Shown one piece after another: positions 36,190 through 45,089 of a stretch of 64,000 nucleotides of DNA. This DNA is from Alteromonas sp047556435 (lineage in GTDB: Bacteria; Pseudomonadota; Gammaproteobacteria; Enterobacterales; Alteromonadaceae), in the NCBI RefSeq assembly GCF_047556435.1, contig NZ_CP180210.1, forward strand, positions 1,984,001 to 2,048,000. Direction: 5' to 3'. The notes under the pieces were generated by a model, which saw only the letters and a list, made by a program, of their open reading frames with translations, had not been told where the DNA came from and did not search any database. The number at the start of each line of letters is the position of its first letter. Position 1 is the stretch's first letter. The position numbers were made by a program, and so were the translations under genes.

Positions 36190-36807
36190 ATGAAAAGAAT
36201 AGATGAATCACTGGTCCCTGACGCAATGCCTCGCCAAGGGCCTGCATGGTTGGCGACGATTGCGGCATGGGGGTTCAGACAACGGGGGTGGACTGCTTCC
36301 GGAAAGATGGTAGATGCACCCAAAGCTATTTTAGCGGTTGCCCCACACACATCTAACTGGGATTTTTTTATCGGGTTATTTGTGTTGTTTGCATTGAGGC
36401 TAAAGGTGTCTTTTTTTGGTAAACACACCATTTTTATTCCGCCACTGGGGTGGCTCATGCGAAAACTCGGTGGCATTCCCATAGAGCGTAGCCGTGCTCA
36501 TGGCATGGTCGAGGGAATATCAGTGTCTATTGAGAAACAGCAGAAAATGGTTTTGGCACTGGCTCCTGAGGGAACTCGAAAGGGGGTTTACCCCTGGAAA
36601 ACCGGGTTTTTACACATTGCCAGGCAGGCGACAATCCCGGTGCAGCTTATCGGCCTGGATTATCAACGCAAGCAACTTGTATTCGGGCCGGTGCTTCGCC
36701 AAATTGACGATGTGAGTGAACAAATGCAAAAAATCTACACATTTTATGCTAACGTTGCCGGCAAGTATCCAGAAAATTGTTTTACATCGGAGTTCCCGCG
36801 TGAGTAA
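36190..36807 (+). CDS. PlsC-like 1-acyl-glycerol-3-phosphate acyltransferase family protein
   Basis: A 205-residue acyltransferase. The HX4D catalytic motif is HTSNWD at residues 53-58, and the acceptor-binding EGTR is at 127-130. There is one hydrophobic helix (FFIGLFVLFALRL). It belongs to the short branch of the family often lacking a proven phospholipid role, so the acceptor is uncertain. Its last eight bases overlap the start of the PLP enzyme downstream, an unusual pairing for a lipid-acylation gene. Confidence 0.88.
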   Translation: MKRIDESLVPDAMPRQGPAWLATIAAWGFRQRGWTASGKMVDAPKAILAVAPHTSNWDFFIGLFVLFALRLKVSFFGKHTIFIPPLGWLMRKLGGIPIERSRAHGMVEGISVSIEKQQKMVLALAPEGTRKGVYPWKTGFLHIARQATIPVQLIGLDYQRKQLVFGPVLRQIDDVSEQMQKIYTFYANVAGKYPENCFTSEFPRE

Positions 36808-38044
36808 TCAGGGATTTACCACCCGTCAGGTCCACGCTGACCGCATTCTAAATCAACCCGAGCATGGCGCTGTGCATTCCAGTACGACCAATTCGGTTTT
36901 ATTCGAATTTAAAGATGCACAGGACATCATTGATGTCTTTCAGGGTAAAAAAGCTGGTCATGTTTATGGTAGGTCGTCGTCATCGTCGGTTGCTGCACTG
37001 CAGAATATGATCAACCAACTGGAAGGTGGCGTCGGTACACTATGTTATGCCACAGGCATGGCCGCAATCAGCAGTACACTGCTTTCCTTACTGAAACAAG
37101 GTGACCACTTGATTGTCAGTCAGTTTTTGTTTGGAAATACCCGCAGCTTCATGAATACGCTGGAAGATCTCGGGATCCACATTACCTATGTCGATGTGAC
37201 GTCAATTGAAGATGTTATGGATGCGTATCAGCCTAATACTCGTGCAGTGTATACCGAGACAGTGGCAAACCCGGTAACGCAGGTGGCGGACACGCAGGCA
37301 ATTGGAAAGTACTGTGTTGAACGCAATATACTTTTTATTGTTGATAATACTATGACACCCCCGCCATTGTTTGAAGCCAAAGACATGAATGCGTCACTGG
37401 TGATATCTTCCTTAACCAAGTACATTGCCGGACACGGCCATGTGCTGGGTGGGGCAGTAGTTGATACCGGCTTGTACGACTGGACACGGTTTCCGAATAT
37501 TGCAAAAAGTTATCAGGTGAGTGATACCACGCAATGGGGTATCACGCAGATGAAGAAAAAAGGTCTTCGCGATATGGGAGCAACACTCAGTGCTGATGCA
37601 GCGCATGCCATATCAGTTGGATTAGAGACTTTATCACTACGCATGGCGCGAGCGTGCGAGAACGCGCTTAAGCTGGCAACGTTCCTGGATAATCATAATG
37701 CTGTTGAACGTGTGTATTACCCGGGATTGAGTAACCACCCGCAGCACTTTATTGCCAGAGAGCAATTGCATAACGGCTATGGGGCGATTTTAAGTCTGGA
37801 TTTGCGTCAAGATATAGATCCCGTCGCTTTCCTGAATGCACTGGAACTGGTAATCACTGCTACTCATCTTGGCGATACACGGACCCTCGCGTTACCGGTT
37901 GCGCCAACTATCTTCTTTGAAAACGGTAAGGCCGGACGGGAGAAGATGGGGATCACAGAAAATATGATACGGGTATCTGTGGGTATTGAAGATATTGATG
38001 ATTTAGTGAAAGATTTTGATTCTGCGCTGTCTGACTTTGGTTGA
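36800..38044 (+). CDS. Cys/Met metabolism PLP-dependent enzyme (cystathionine gamma-synthase/lyase family)
   Basis: A 414-residue trans-sulfuration-family enzyme. The start is a GTG at 36800 (VSNQGFTTRQVHADR): GGAG lies seven bases upstream, and homologues begin this way. A longer frame from 36716 lies inside the acyltransferase gene. Motifs are YGRSSSSSVAALQNMINQLEGG, the PLP-Lys in SSLTKYIAGHGHVLGG, and the C-terminal IRVSVGIEDIDDLVKDF. Synthase, beta-lyase, gamma-lyase and O-acylhomoserine sulfhydrylase cannot be separated by eye. Translation is coupled to the acyltransferase gene by an eight-base overlap. Confidence 0.9.
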   Translation: MSNQGFTTRQVHADRILNQPEHGAVHSSTTNSVLFEFKDAQDIIDVFQGKKAGHVYGRSSSSSVAALQNMINQLEGGVGTLCYATGMAAISSTLLSLLKQGDHLIVSQFLFGNTRSFMNTLEDLGIHITYVDVTSIEDVMDAYQPNTRAVYTETVANPVTQVADTQAIGKYCVERNILFIVDNTMTPPPLFEAKDMNASLVISSLTKYIAGHGHVLGGAVVDTGLYDWTRFPNIAKSYQVSDTTQWGITQMKKKGLRDMGATLSADAAHAISVGLETLSLRMARACENALKLATFLDNHNAVERVYYPGLSNHPQHFIAREQLHNGYGAILSLDLRQDIDPVAFLNALELVITATHLGDTRTLALPVAPTIFFENGKAGREKMGITENMIRVSVGIEDIDDLVKDFDSALSDFG

Positions 38045-38069
38045 TGTGAGGCAACAGTAGTATAATTAA

Positions 38070-38096
38070 AAAAGGCCGGTATCATACCGGCCTTTT
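38070..38096. terminator. Bidirectional terminator
   Basis: Stem AAAGGCCGGTAT / ATACCGGCCTTT with an A run before and a T run after. It separates the convergent PLP-enzyme and lipoprotein genes. Confidence 0.85.
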
Positions 38097-38138
38097 AGTG
38101 TTAAGCAGATGACTACACGTCTGCTTCATTTTTGGCGT

Positions 38139-40610
38139 TTATTCAAAACCTAAAGTGATCTGGCCCCGAATTTCACCATCAGGGAATGCATCTGAGTGGA
38201 AGTTAGTATAGAGACTTCCAGATTGCATTGCGTCCATTTGAGCGGCGTCTAACATAGTTCCGTCCGGAATCATCCAGGTGTTCATACCATCGTTCTCCAG
38301 ACCCAGCACTACGTCGCCATTCATACCCGCTTCACCGGCATGAATGTGAGCGGCGTTCGCTGTCATGTCAAAAATGCTCACACCACCGGATACTGCACCA
38401 GTTTCGGTGTTCAGCGTGAAGGCACCGTATCCAAAGGCTGTTGTATCAGCAATAGGCACTTCCTGCTCACCTGATGCGGTAATACCATATACTTCAATAT
38501 TATCTGGCGTAATCTGACCACGAATTTCTCCATCCGGGAAATCCGGCGTGTGGAAATTTGTATAATGACCACCAGACAGCAGGCGCGTAGCAGTTGCTTC
38601 ATCTAATGTCAGGTAGCCGTCGGTCATCCAGACTCCGGCCATAGCTTCTGATTCCATCAGGGGGGCAACAACACCGCCGGTTTCACCCGCATAACCGGTG
38701 TGGATATGTGCAGCCGTAGCGGCTTCCAGATCCATCGTAACGGCCGTCAGCATGACGGAACTGTTTGTGGTGTCAAACAGTGCATAACCGTAACCCATTG
38801 CATCGCTAGCTACCGGTGGGACAGATTGCGAACCGCTGATAGGGAAAGTGACAACGGCAGTAGTGTCTGGCACGATTTGACCGCGTACTTCACCAGATGG
38901 ATTCGCCTCAGTATGCACATTCAGATACCACTCACCACTGGTGAGGTCTTCAAGCAGACTGGGAGAAATCTGTGTTTCCTCCAGCATATACATGCCATCG
39001 CCCATATCAGTCAGCGGGAAGGCTACGTCGCCGTTCATGCCGATGTCGCCATCATGCACGTGTGCACCCGTCAAATCCATTAACTCCGACGCATCCAGTG
39101 TTACCCGAAAAGCTGGCAGGTCTTCGTCAATTTCCACCGTGGCAGTAGCCATGCTCATAGTGTCAACAGCTGGCACTTCCTGGCTGCCTGACAATGTCAC
39201 GTTATAGGTCATGTCAGCATTAAAAGGCGGGGCTGGTGGAGCCAGATCATCCAACAGAATGAGCTGTGGCAAATCACCTTCCATCGCCCCGTTTGCAGCA
39301 ATCGCGGTGTATACCATTCCAGTTTCCAGAGACAGCATACCGGTTTCAATTGCGGCTGTTTTTGTACCTACAGGGGTTACAGTCACAAAGTAGTCACCTT
39401 CCGCCAGGCCAACATAGCCGGTTTCGGCCAGGTCGTCGGTAGAGTACGCAACATCGGCAAATGTAGGGTCAACACCTTCGATTTCACCGTCTGCAGTCAC
39501 ATAAATGTCGACATTACCAGCGGCAGGAGAAGCATGAATAATTCTTACCTTTGCTTCTGTCGCAACGGAACGCGGCATATCGGTGAGCAAATCAAGCTCT
39601 GGCATTGCCAACGTGTTGTTGGCAATAGCGGTGTAATACATACCGGCTGCCAGTGACACTTCGGCATCGTCAACCGCCACAATGCTGTTATCTGCATCAG
39701 CTACCACATCGATGAGATAGTCGCCTGCGGCAACATCCAGATAATCCGTAGTACGTGGGAATTGGATCCCATCAACCAGTACTACTTCATTATTGGCAAT
39801 TACGTCTACCGCAGGGGCATCACTGATCCCATGAACTACACGAAGTGCTGCCGGTGTATTTACGTCATACAGATTCATTGATGTATCGCCGTCAGAAACC
39901 AGCAACGTAACCGGAGAATCACCAGGGCTTACGCTATTGGTTGCGGCTACCAGTAAGTCCGCGCCGTCTTCAAGTGTGACAGTTCCTGAATCAAAAACTA
40001 CATCAGTTTCGCCTGCCGCGGTAATGCGAATGCGATAGTCACCTGCAGGGACTTGTACCAGATCTGTCGCATCAGTAAATGCGGCTGTTACCAGTGGCTG
40101 CTCGTCTGTCAGCACCGCATCAGGTGCAGTTACATAAATGTCGACAGTCGGCGCCATCGAGGCAGCGTGAACAATCTGAACCTGAGCATTACCACTTTCC
40201 ACTGCCGTTTCCATACTGGTAACCGGCAATAACATCAACGACTCATCAGCAACACTGCCAACGGCGAAAATGTCATAGTTCATATCAGTTTCGAGTGTGA
40301 TATCTGTTTGCAGCACTTCTGCGTCATCACCGGGTAAATTAGCAACAACACCAATATCGTAAGTGCCAACCTGAACTTCAAATTTGGTTGACGCCATTTG
40401 GTAATCGACCCCTTCGAGTCCATTCAAAATGTCATCATTGGCAGTGATATCTACAGTCGGTGCGTCAGAAGATGCGTGAATTACTCTGACGTTAGCAAAG
40501 TCGGGCTCCTGGGGGGGGGGATCAATGATTGGATCATCGTCATCGTCCGAGCATCCGGCGACAAATAATGGTATCATCGACACTGCAAGAAGCGTCTTGA
40601 CTCTTTTCAT
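38139..40610 (-). CDS. Large lipoprotein with four DUF4397 and three CHRD domains
   Basis: An 823-residue acidic surface or periplasmic lipoprotein. The signal peptide ends in a lipobox (LFVAGC), followed by five Asp and a Pro-rich linker encoded by a run of ten C. Then come four DUF4397 repeats, each opening with a VRVIHASSDAPTVDI-like strand (residues about 40, 145, 258, 357). Three CHRD domains follow from about residue 475; each has a SGSQEVPAV-type start, an AHIHxGxxGxxG metal-site-like loop and an FHxxxFPDGEIRGQI end. Both domain types are known in chordin-like or adhesion contexts but have no proven bacterial function. The gene is monocistronic. At present it is in frame. Confidence 0.9.
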   Translation of the reverse strand: MKRVKTLLAVSMIPLFVAGCSDDDDDPIIDPPPQEPDFANVRVIHASSDAPTVDITANDDILNGLEGVDYQMASTKFEVQVGTYDIGVVANLPGDDAEVLQTDITLETDMNYDIFAVGSVADESLMLLPVTSMETAVESGNAQVQIVHAASMAPTVDIYVTAPDAVLTDEQPLVTAAFTDATDLVQVPAGDYRIRITAAGETDVVFDSGTVTLEDGADLLVAATNSVSPGDSPVTLLVSDGDTSMNLYDVNTPAALRVVHGISDAPAVDVIANNEVVLVDGIQFPRTTDYLDVAAGDYLIDVVADADNSIVAVDDAEVSLAAGMYYTAIANNTLAMPELDLLTDMPRSVATEAKVRIIHASPAAGNVDIYVTADGEIEGVDPTFADVAYSTDDLAETGYVGLAEGDYFVTVTPVGTKTAAIETGMLSLETGMVYTAIAANGAMEGDLPQLILLDDLAPPAPPFNADMTYNVTLSGSQEVPAVDTMSMATATVEIDEDLPAFRVTLDASELMDLTGAHVHDGDIGMNGDVAFPLTDMGDGMYMLEETQISPSLLEDLTSGEWYLNVHTEANPSGEVRGQIVPDTTAVVTFPISGSQSVPPVASDAMGYGYALFDTTNSSVMLTAVTMDLEAATAAHIHTGYAGETGGVVAPLMESEAMAGVWMTDGYLTLDEATATRLLSGGHYTNFHTPDFPDGEIRGQITPDNIEVYGITASGEQEVPIADTTAFGYGAFTLNTETGAVSGGVSIFDMTANAAHIHAGEAGMNGDVVLGLENDGMNTWMIPDGTMLDAAQMDAMQSGSLYTNFHSDAFPDGEIRGQITLGFE
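40511..40520. repeat. Ten-base G/C homopolymer in the lipoprotein reading frame
   Basis: Ten consecutive G on the plus strand, so ten C in the coding strand, encoding Ile-Asp-Pro-Pro-Pro-Gln just after the lipobox region (residues about 28-33). A length change of one or two would frameshift the 823-residue protein almost from its start. Confidence 0.95.
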
Positions 40611-40683
40611 TGTGGTACCTCGTTAATTGTGTTTTGGCAAACTCGGTTACGCCGCGTAATAATGGGAAGATCACGCTTCTTGC

Positions 40684-40705
40684 AACATTACGTTAATGTA
40701 ATGTT
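40684..40705. promoter_or_regulatory. Inverted repeat between lipoprotein and azoreductase genes
   Basis: AACATTAC-GTTAAT-GTAATGTT: perfect eight-base arms around six bases, in the 207-base divergent region. The inner ATTACGTTAATGTAAT resembles the ACGT-N2-ACGT operators at 15056 and 15094 with one mismatch. Probably a repressor or activator site; which regulator is unknown. Confidence 0.5.
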
Positions 40706-40817
40706 ACTAGATGGTGTTGTTTCATTCGAAGAATTAGAATTAGAAGTGCGATTTAAAGCAATATAAATTCGGATTTGTCTCCCCTAAGATAGTTTCATCG
40801 TTAAAAGGAGACAAATT

Positions 40818-41429
40818 ATGCGTAAAGTACTGACAGTCACTTCCAGCCTGAATAAGGCCCAAGGTAATTCAAACAAATTAATTGCAAGCTATATCGAAAA
40901 GTTGTCCTCACAACCAGAAGCAACGATTTCATCCCGCGATCTGGCCCAGGATAATCTCCCGCATTTATCGGCAGAAGAAATGCAGGCATGGATGACGCCG
41001 TCAGATGAGCGTACTGATGATCAACATGCACTAGCGTCTCTCTCTGATAATCTGATTGAAGAAGTGAAAGCAGCTGACGAGATTGTCATTGGTGTGCCAA
41101 TGTATAATTTCGGTATCCCGTCGGTATTAAAAGCATGGATTGATCGTATCGCCAGGGCAGGGATCACATTCCGCTACACCGAAAACGGACCAGTCGGCCT
41201 GTTGAATGACAAAAAAGTTACTATTCTTGCGGCCCGTGGAGGTCAGTATGTTGGTACCGAATACGATACGCAGACGCAGTATCTGACTCACTTTTTCAAC
41301 TTTATCGGCATTACTGACATTCAGTTTATATATGCCGAAGGCCTGGCACTGGGTGAAGAAAGTGCGAAGTCAGCATTTGAAGCTGCAAATCAAAAAATTA
41401 TTGAACTTACCGCAAAGGGAAGAGACTAA
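40818..41429 (+). CDS. azoR: FMN-dependent NADH:quinone oxidoreductase / azoreductase
   Basis: A 203-residue flavodoxin-fold quinone reductase (AcpD/AzoR family). The FMN-phosphate loop SSLNKAQGNSNKL is at about 9-21, MYNFGIPSVLKAWIDRIARAG at about 96-116 and AARGGQYVG at about 141. These enzymes reduce quinones and azo compounds by two electrons and guard against thiol stress. The ATG at 40818 has GGAG well placed upstream (TTAAAAGGAGACAAATTATG). It is divergent from the large lipoprotein gene, with a strong terminator downstream. Confidence 0.94.
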   Translation: MRKVLTVTSSLNKAQGNSNKLIASYIEKLSSQPEATISSRDLAQDNLPHLSAEEMQAWMTPSDERTDDQHALASLSDNLIEEVKAADEIVIGVPMYNFGIPSVLKAWIDRIARAGITFRYTENGPVGLLNDKKVTILAARGGQYVGTEYDTQTQYLTHFFNFIGITDIQFIYAEGLALGEESAKSAFEAANQKIIELTAKGRD

Positions 41430-41509
41430 CTCTATGCAGTTAGCAACGCGACGTTGTGCTAAGCAACGGCGTAACGCTAAAGTGTGTTCCAAGTTGAGTG
41501 TGCTTGATT

Positions 41510-41536
41510 GCCCCGCAAATATTGCGGGGCTTTTTT
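41510..41536. terminator. Terminator downstream of azoR
   Basis: Stem GCCCCGCAA / TTGCGGGGC with a three-base loop, followed by six T. It lies 80 bases after azoR and close to the convergent peroxidase gene. Confidence 0.87.
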
Positions 41537-41554
41537 ATGTGTGCGCTACTGGCA

Positions 41555-42097
41555 TTACATTGCCAGAGCTTTCTCTACATCTTTAATCAGAACATCATCG
41601 GATGGTGTTACTTTACTCGGGTAATGTTTCAAAATATTCCCTTCTTTATCTACCAGATACTTATTAAAATTCCAGCTAGGCGCTTCGCCAGTTGCCTCAG
41701 CAAGCATCCGGTACATCGGATCGGCATTTTCACCTTTAACATCGGTAGGTTCAAACATAGGGAATTTTACGCCGTATGTCAGTTCACAGAGTTCTGCTGT
41801 TTTTCCTTCATCTTTGGCTTCCTGGTTAAACTCATGTGACGGGAAGCCCAGAACCACGAAGTCCTGAGATTTATATTGCTCATACATTGCTTCAAGGCCT
41901 TCGAATTGAGGCGTAAAGCCACAGTAACTCGCAGTATTGACGATAAGCAGCGTTTTGCCCTGAAACTCCTTACACATATTTACCGTTTCCTGAGAGTTAA
42001 GCTTTCGTTTCATAAACTTCAGTACATCGGGACAGGTATTGGCCGACGCTGTAAACGCGGTTGCGAGTAGCGCCAGCGCAAGTAATTTCTTTTTCAT
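41555..42097 (-). CDS. Exported glutathione-peroxidase-family protein
   Basis: A 180-residue thioredoxin-fold peroxidase with a signal peptide (MKKKLLALALLATAFTASA), so it acts in the periplasm. The peroxidatic Cys59 is in NTASYCGFTPQ, the likely resolving Cys104 is in AELCELTYGV, and Trp142-Asn143 of the active site are kept (WNFNKYLV). The usual FPCNQF loop reads FPSHEF, so the tetrad Gln is replaced by Glu89 and the nearby Cys by Ser. The two extra N-terminal Cys (about 22 and 42) could form a disulfide. The reductant is probably thioredoxin-like rather than glutathione. Confidence 0.9.
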   Translation of the reverse strand: MKKKLLALALLATAFTASANTCPDVLKFMKRKLNSQETVNMCKEFQGKTLLIVNTASYCGFTPQFEGLEAMYEQYKSQDFVVLGFPSHEFNQEAKDEGKTAELCELTYGVKFPMFEPTDVKGENADPMYRMLAEATGEAPSWNFNKYLVDKEGNILKHYPSKVTPSDDVLIKDVEKALAM

Positions 42098-42338
42098 ACG
42101 ATACCTCTGAAAGTGGAATTTCCGTTATTTTTATTTCGATAGATTGTAGTTCAATCATACGTTTTTGGATCACCTGCGCCTGATAATATACACACAGTGC
42201 AGCAAAGCGAGTGAGGATCCACGCTCAATAGCGCTGTCGTTCAGATGATTGCACAGTGTAAGCCGATGAATCTTGACCATGGACAACTGCGAATGCGTAT
42301 AATGACATCGAGACTGATAAATAAAACAAAGAGCGATA

Positions 42339-44828
42339 ATGAATAAAATAACGACAATGCTTATTGCTGCCGGTCTGACTGGCAGCTTGTCGGCTTGCGT
42401 CGCTACTTCTGATAAGGCAAATTCCAAGCCGGTTCAGAAAAACGCGCCCGTTGCCGTCGCCCCAGTTTCGCCAGATGTAGAAAAAACTGGTGATAACAAT
42501 CAAACCATCACCTTAAATCAGATAATGTCTGATCCAGCCTGGCTCGGTCGCCAGCCGGAAAACATCGGCTGGTCGGTTGAGGGCAGTGAACTGGTTTACG
42601 AGCGTGAGCGTGAAGACAGCGAGCTGAATGATGTTTATGCCGCGCCGGTATCCGCTCCAGAGCAAGCTGATAAAGTGTCGCTGTCTGAGCTTCACCGCTA
42701 TCGTTATGACGAGCGGGTAGAGAGCCAGGACGGGCAATACACCGCTTATCGTTTTGAAGACAGTGTCTTCGTGCTGATGCCAAACGGTGAAAGTGTGCAG
42801 CTAACGCGTGGCGGCGCCCCGCTGGAAAATCTGCGTTTTATGACAGACAATCGACTTATGGCGCAGTCAGGCAGTCGCATAGTCGCCATAGATCTACAAT
42901 CCGGTCGTCGTGAGCAGCTCTTAAGTTGGGCATTTGCAGAGGAACCGGAAGCCGTCTCGGAGCCCGAAGACTTCGTTGGCTCCGAGCAGATTACCCTCAT
43001 TGAGTATATTGCCAAGAAACGTAAAGATCGTCAGGAAAGAGCTGACGAAGCGGATGCATTGGCAAAACAGAATAATGCTGTAGCACCAGAGCCTTTTTAC
43101 TTTGACAAAGAGGACCGCCTGGTCGCAGCGACAGTCTCTCCGAACGGAAAGACAGCTATCATCGTCACCACTAAGGATACCCCCTGGCGTGGCGACACCG
43201 ATATTATGCCGCACTATATTCAGGAAGATGGCCGCATTGACAGCAAACATGTCCGTCGACGGGTTGCCGATGCAGAACCCCAGAGTGACACAGTCTGGCT
43301 GGTCGACCTTACTGAGCAGTCTAAAACCGAGCTGTCTTATGTTCAGTTGCCTGGCTATAACGAGGATGTGCTTGCAGAGGTGAAGGCAGAAAATGCCAAG
43401 GCCAAAGGTGAAACCTACGAGATCAATCGTTTACCACGTGATATCGGTCTTCTGGATAGCTGGTACTGGCGTGAGCCTTCTATACGCTGGCATAATAACG
43501 GCGAGCAGGTCGCGATTATGCTTGAAGCATGGGACAACAAAGATCGCTGGATCGCTACTGTCGATTTTGCCGACAAATCACTGGTAAGTCAGCACCGATT
43601 GCATGATGATGCGTGGGTAAACTACCGCTTCAATCAATTTGGCTGGCTGCATAACAGCGAAACGCTGTTTTATCAGTCAGAGCACACCGGCTACGCTCAC
43701 TTATACCTGCAACAGCCCGGACAATCCCCCCGTGCACTCACCAGTGGACAATTTATAACGGATAATCCGGTTGTCACCCGCGACGATACCTGGATTTACT
43801 ATACTGCCAATAAAAAACATCCCGGCGTTTACGAAGTCTATCGCGTAAATACCGATAGCGGCGAAAGTCAGGCCATGACGGATCTTAACGGTATGACCGA
43901 CTTTTCCCTCAGTCCGGATGAATCAACGTTATTGTTAACGCACAGTAAGGTAACGCGACCACCGGAGCTATACGTAAAATCCGCTGACACAAACAGCGAA
44001 CCCAAAAAAATCACTAACACCATCAGCGAAGCGTTTTTATCGATGCCATGGACCGTGCCTCAAGTCGTCGCGGTGCCATCAAGTGATGCGTCTCAACCTG
44101 TCTATGCACGTGTCTACCTGCCTGAAAATTTTCAGGAAGGAGAACCCAGAAAAGCGGTGATCTTCAATCACGGTGCCGGCTATCTGCAAAATGCGCATTT
44201 GGGCTGGTCTGGTTATTTCCGCGAATTTATGTTCCACAGCATGCTGGTACAGCAGGGCTATGTGGTTTTGGATATGGATTTCCGTGCGTCAGCAGGGTAT
44301 GGACGTGACTGGCGTACTGCCATTTATCGTCAGATGGGAACACCGGAAGTACAGGATTTACGAGACGGCGTTGACTGGCTGGTAGAAAATGCAAATGTGG
44401 ATCGGGCTCGCATCGGTACTTATGGAGGCTCTTACGGTGGCTTTTTGACATTTATGGCACTGTTTACTGATCCTGACCTGTTCCAGGCAGGTGCGGCGCT
44501 TCGACCAGTAACCGACTGGGCGCACTATAACTGGGGCTATACGTCAAACATCCTGAACACACCGGACGTTGACCCCATAGCTTATCGTCGAAGTTCTCCT
44601 ATCTATCATGCAGAAGGACTGGAATCAGCGCTGTTGATTAATGCGCCAATGGTGGATGACAACGTCTTTTTCCAGGATTCCGTTCGCTTGGTTCAGCGTC
44701 TTATTGAACTTGAGAAGGAAAACTTTGAGACAGCAATTTATCCGGTAGAGCCGCACGGTTTCGTCCAGCCCAGTTCCTGGCTAGATGAGTACCGCAGAAT
44801 CTACAAGTTGTTTGAGACAAACTTGTAA
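42339..44828 (+). CDS. S9 family peptidase, DPP IV-like lipoprotein
   Basis: An 829-residue serine peptidase. The signal peptide has a lipobox (GSLSAC). A long beta-propeller domain precedes the alpha/beta-hydrolase domain: Ser698 in GGSYGG, Asp in NAPMVDDNVFF (about 770), His in VEPHGF (about 806). A pair of Glu in the propeller that would bind a free N-terminus in DPP IV could not be located with certainty, so dipeptidyl specificity is not proven. It is the second secreted S9 peptidase in the window and fits use of external protein. It is monocistronic with a terminator. Confidence 0.92.
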   Translation: MNKITTMLIAAGLTGSLSACVATSDKANSKPVQKNAPVAVAPVSPDVEKTGDNNQTITLNQIMSDPAWLGRQPENIGWSVEGSELVYEREREDSELNDVYAAPVSAPEQADKVSLSELHRYRYDERVESQDGQYTAYRFEDSVFVLMPNGESVQLTRGGAPLENLRFMTDNRLMAQSGSRIVAIDLQSGRREQLLSWAFAEEPEAVSEPEDFVGSEQITLIEYIAKKRKDRQERADEADALAKQNNAVAPEPFYFDKEDRLVAATVSPNGKTAIIVTTKDTPWRGDTDIMPHYIQEDGRIDSKHVRRRVADAEPQSDTVWLVDLTEQSKTELSYVQLPGYNEDVLAEVKAENAKAKGETYEINRLPRDIGLLDSWYWREPSIRWHNNGEQVAIMLEAWDNKDRWIATVDFADKSLVSQHRLHDDAWVNYRFNQFGWLHNSETLFYQSEHTGYAHLYLQQPGQSPRALTSGQFITDNPVVTRDDTWIYYTANKKHPGVYEVYRVNTDSGESQAMTDLNGMTDFSLSPDESTLLLTHSKVTRPPELYVKSADTNSEPKKITNTISEAFLSMPWTVPQVVAVPSSDASQPVYARVYLPENFQEGEPRKAVIFNHGAGYLQNAHLGWSGYFREFMFHSMLVQQGYVVLDMDFRASAGYGRDWRTAIYRQMGTPEVQDLRDGVDWLVENANVDRARIGTYGGSYGGFLTFMALFTDPDLFQAGAALRPVTDWAHYNWGYTSNILNTPDVDPIAYRRSSPIYHAEGLESALLINAPMVDDNVFFQDSVRLVQRLIELEKENFETAIYPVEPHGFVQPSSWLDEYRRIYKLFETNL

Positions 44829-44861
44829 ATGATACCCCAGGTCACCCGTAAATGACGTAGT

Positions 44862-44890
44862 GAAAACGCTCCTTACAGGAGCGTTTTTTT
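44862..44890 (+). terminator. Terminator after S9 peptidase
   Basis: Stem AAAACGCTCCT / AGGAGCGTTTT with a TAC loop, then a T run, 35 bases after the stop codon. Confidence 0.88.
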
Positions 44891-44990
44891 TATGAACAAA
44901 ACAACAGACAACTAGATTGTATACGCGAAGGACGCCGGGTGATATTCACAAGGAAAGACGGCCAGGGGCACGGCACAGGTACAACCAACA

Positions 44991-45050
44991 CTGATTCAGT
45001 AAAAAGTTAAGAGACTGAACTAAAAGTTTTTTAAATTTTCACTGAATCAG
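44991..45050. repeat. 60-base near-palindrome
   Basis: CTGATTCAGT at 44991-45000 and its exact complement ACTGAATCAG at 45041-45050. The arms extend inward to 20 bases with two mismatches, around a 20-base loop. It lies in the 261-base gap between the convergent peptidase and rhombosortase genes and is larger than the other terminators here. It could be a small transposon-like (MITE) remnant or an mRNA 3'-end structure. Confidence 0.6.
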
Positions 45051-45089
45051 GAAGGCTTGGGCTGATAGAGCACATCACTGTACGTTGGA

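Noticed and set aside
36716..36799. Extended N-terminus of the trans-sulfuration-family enzyme
   Set aside because: The extra 28 codons lie inside the acyltransferase gene in another frame; the GTG at 36800 has the ribosome-binding site.
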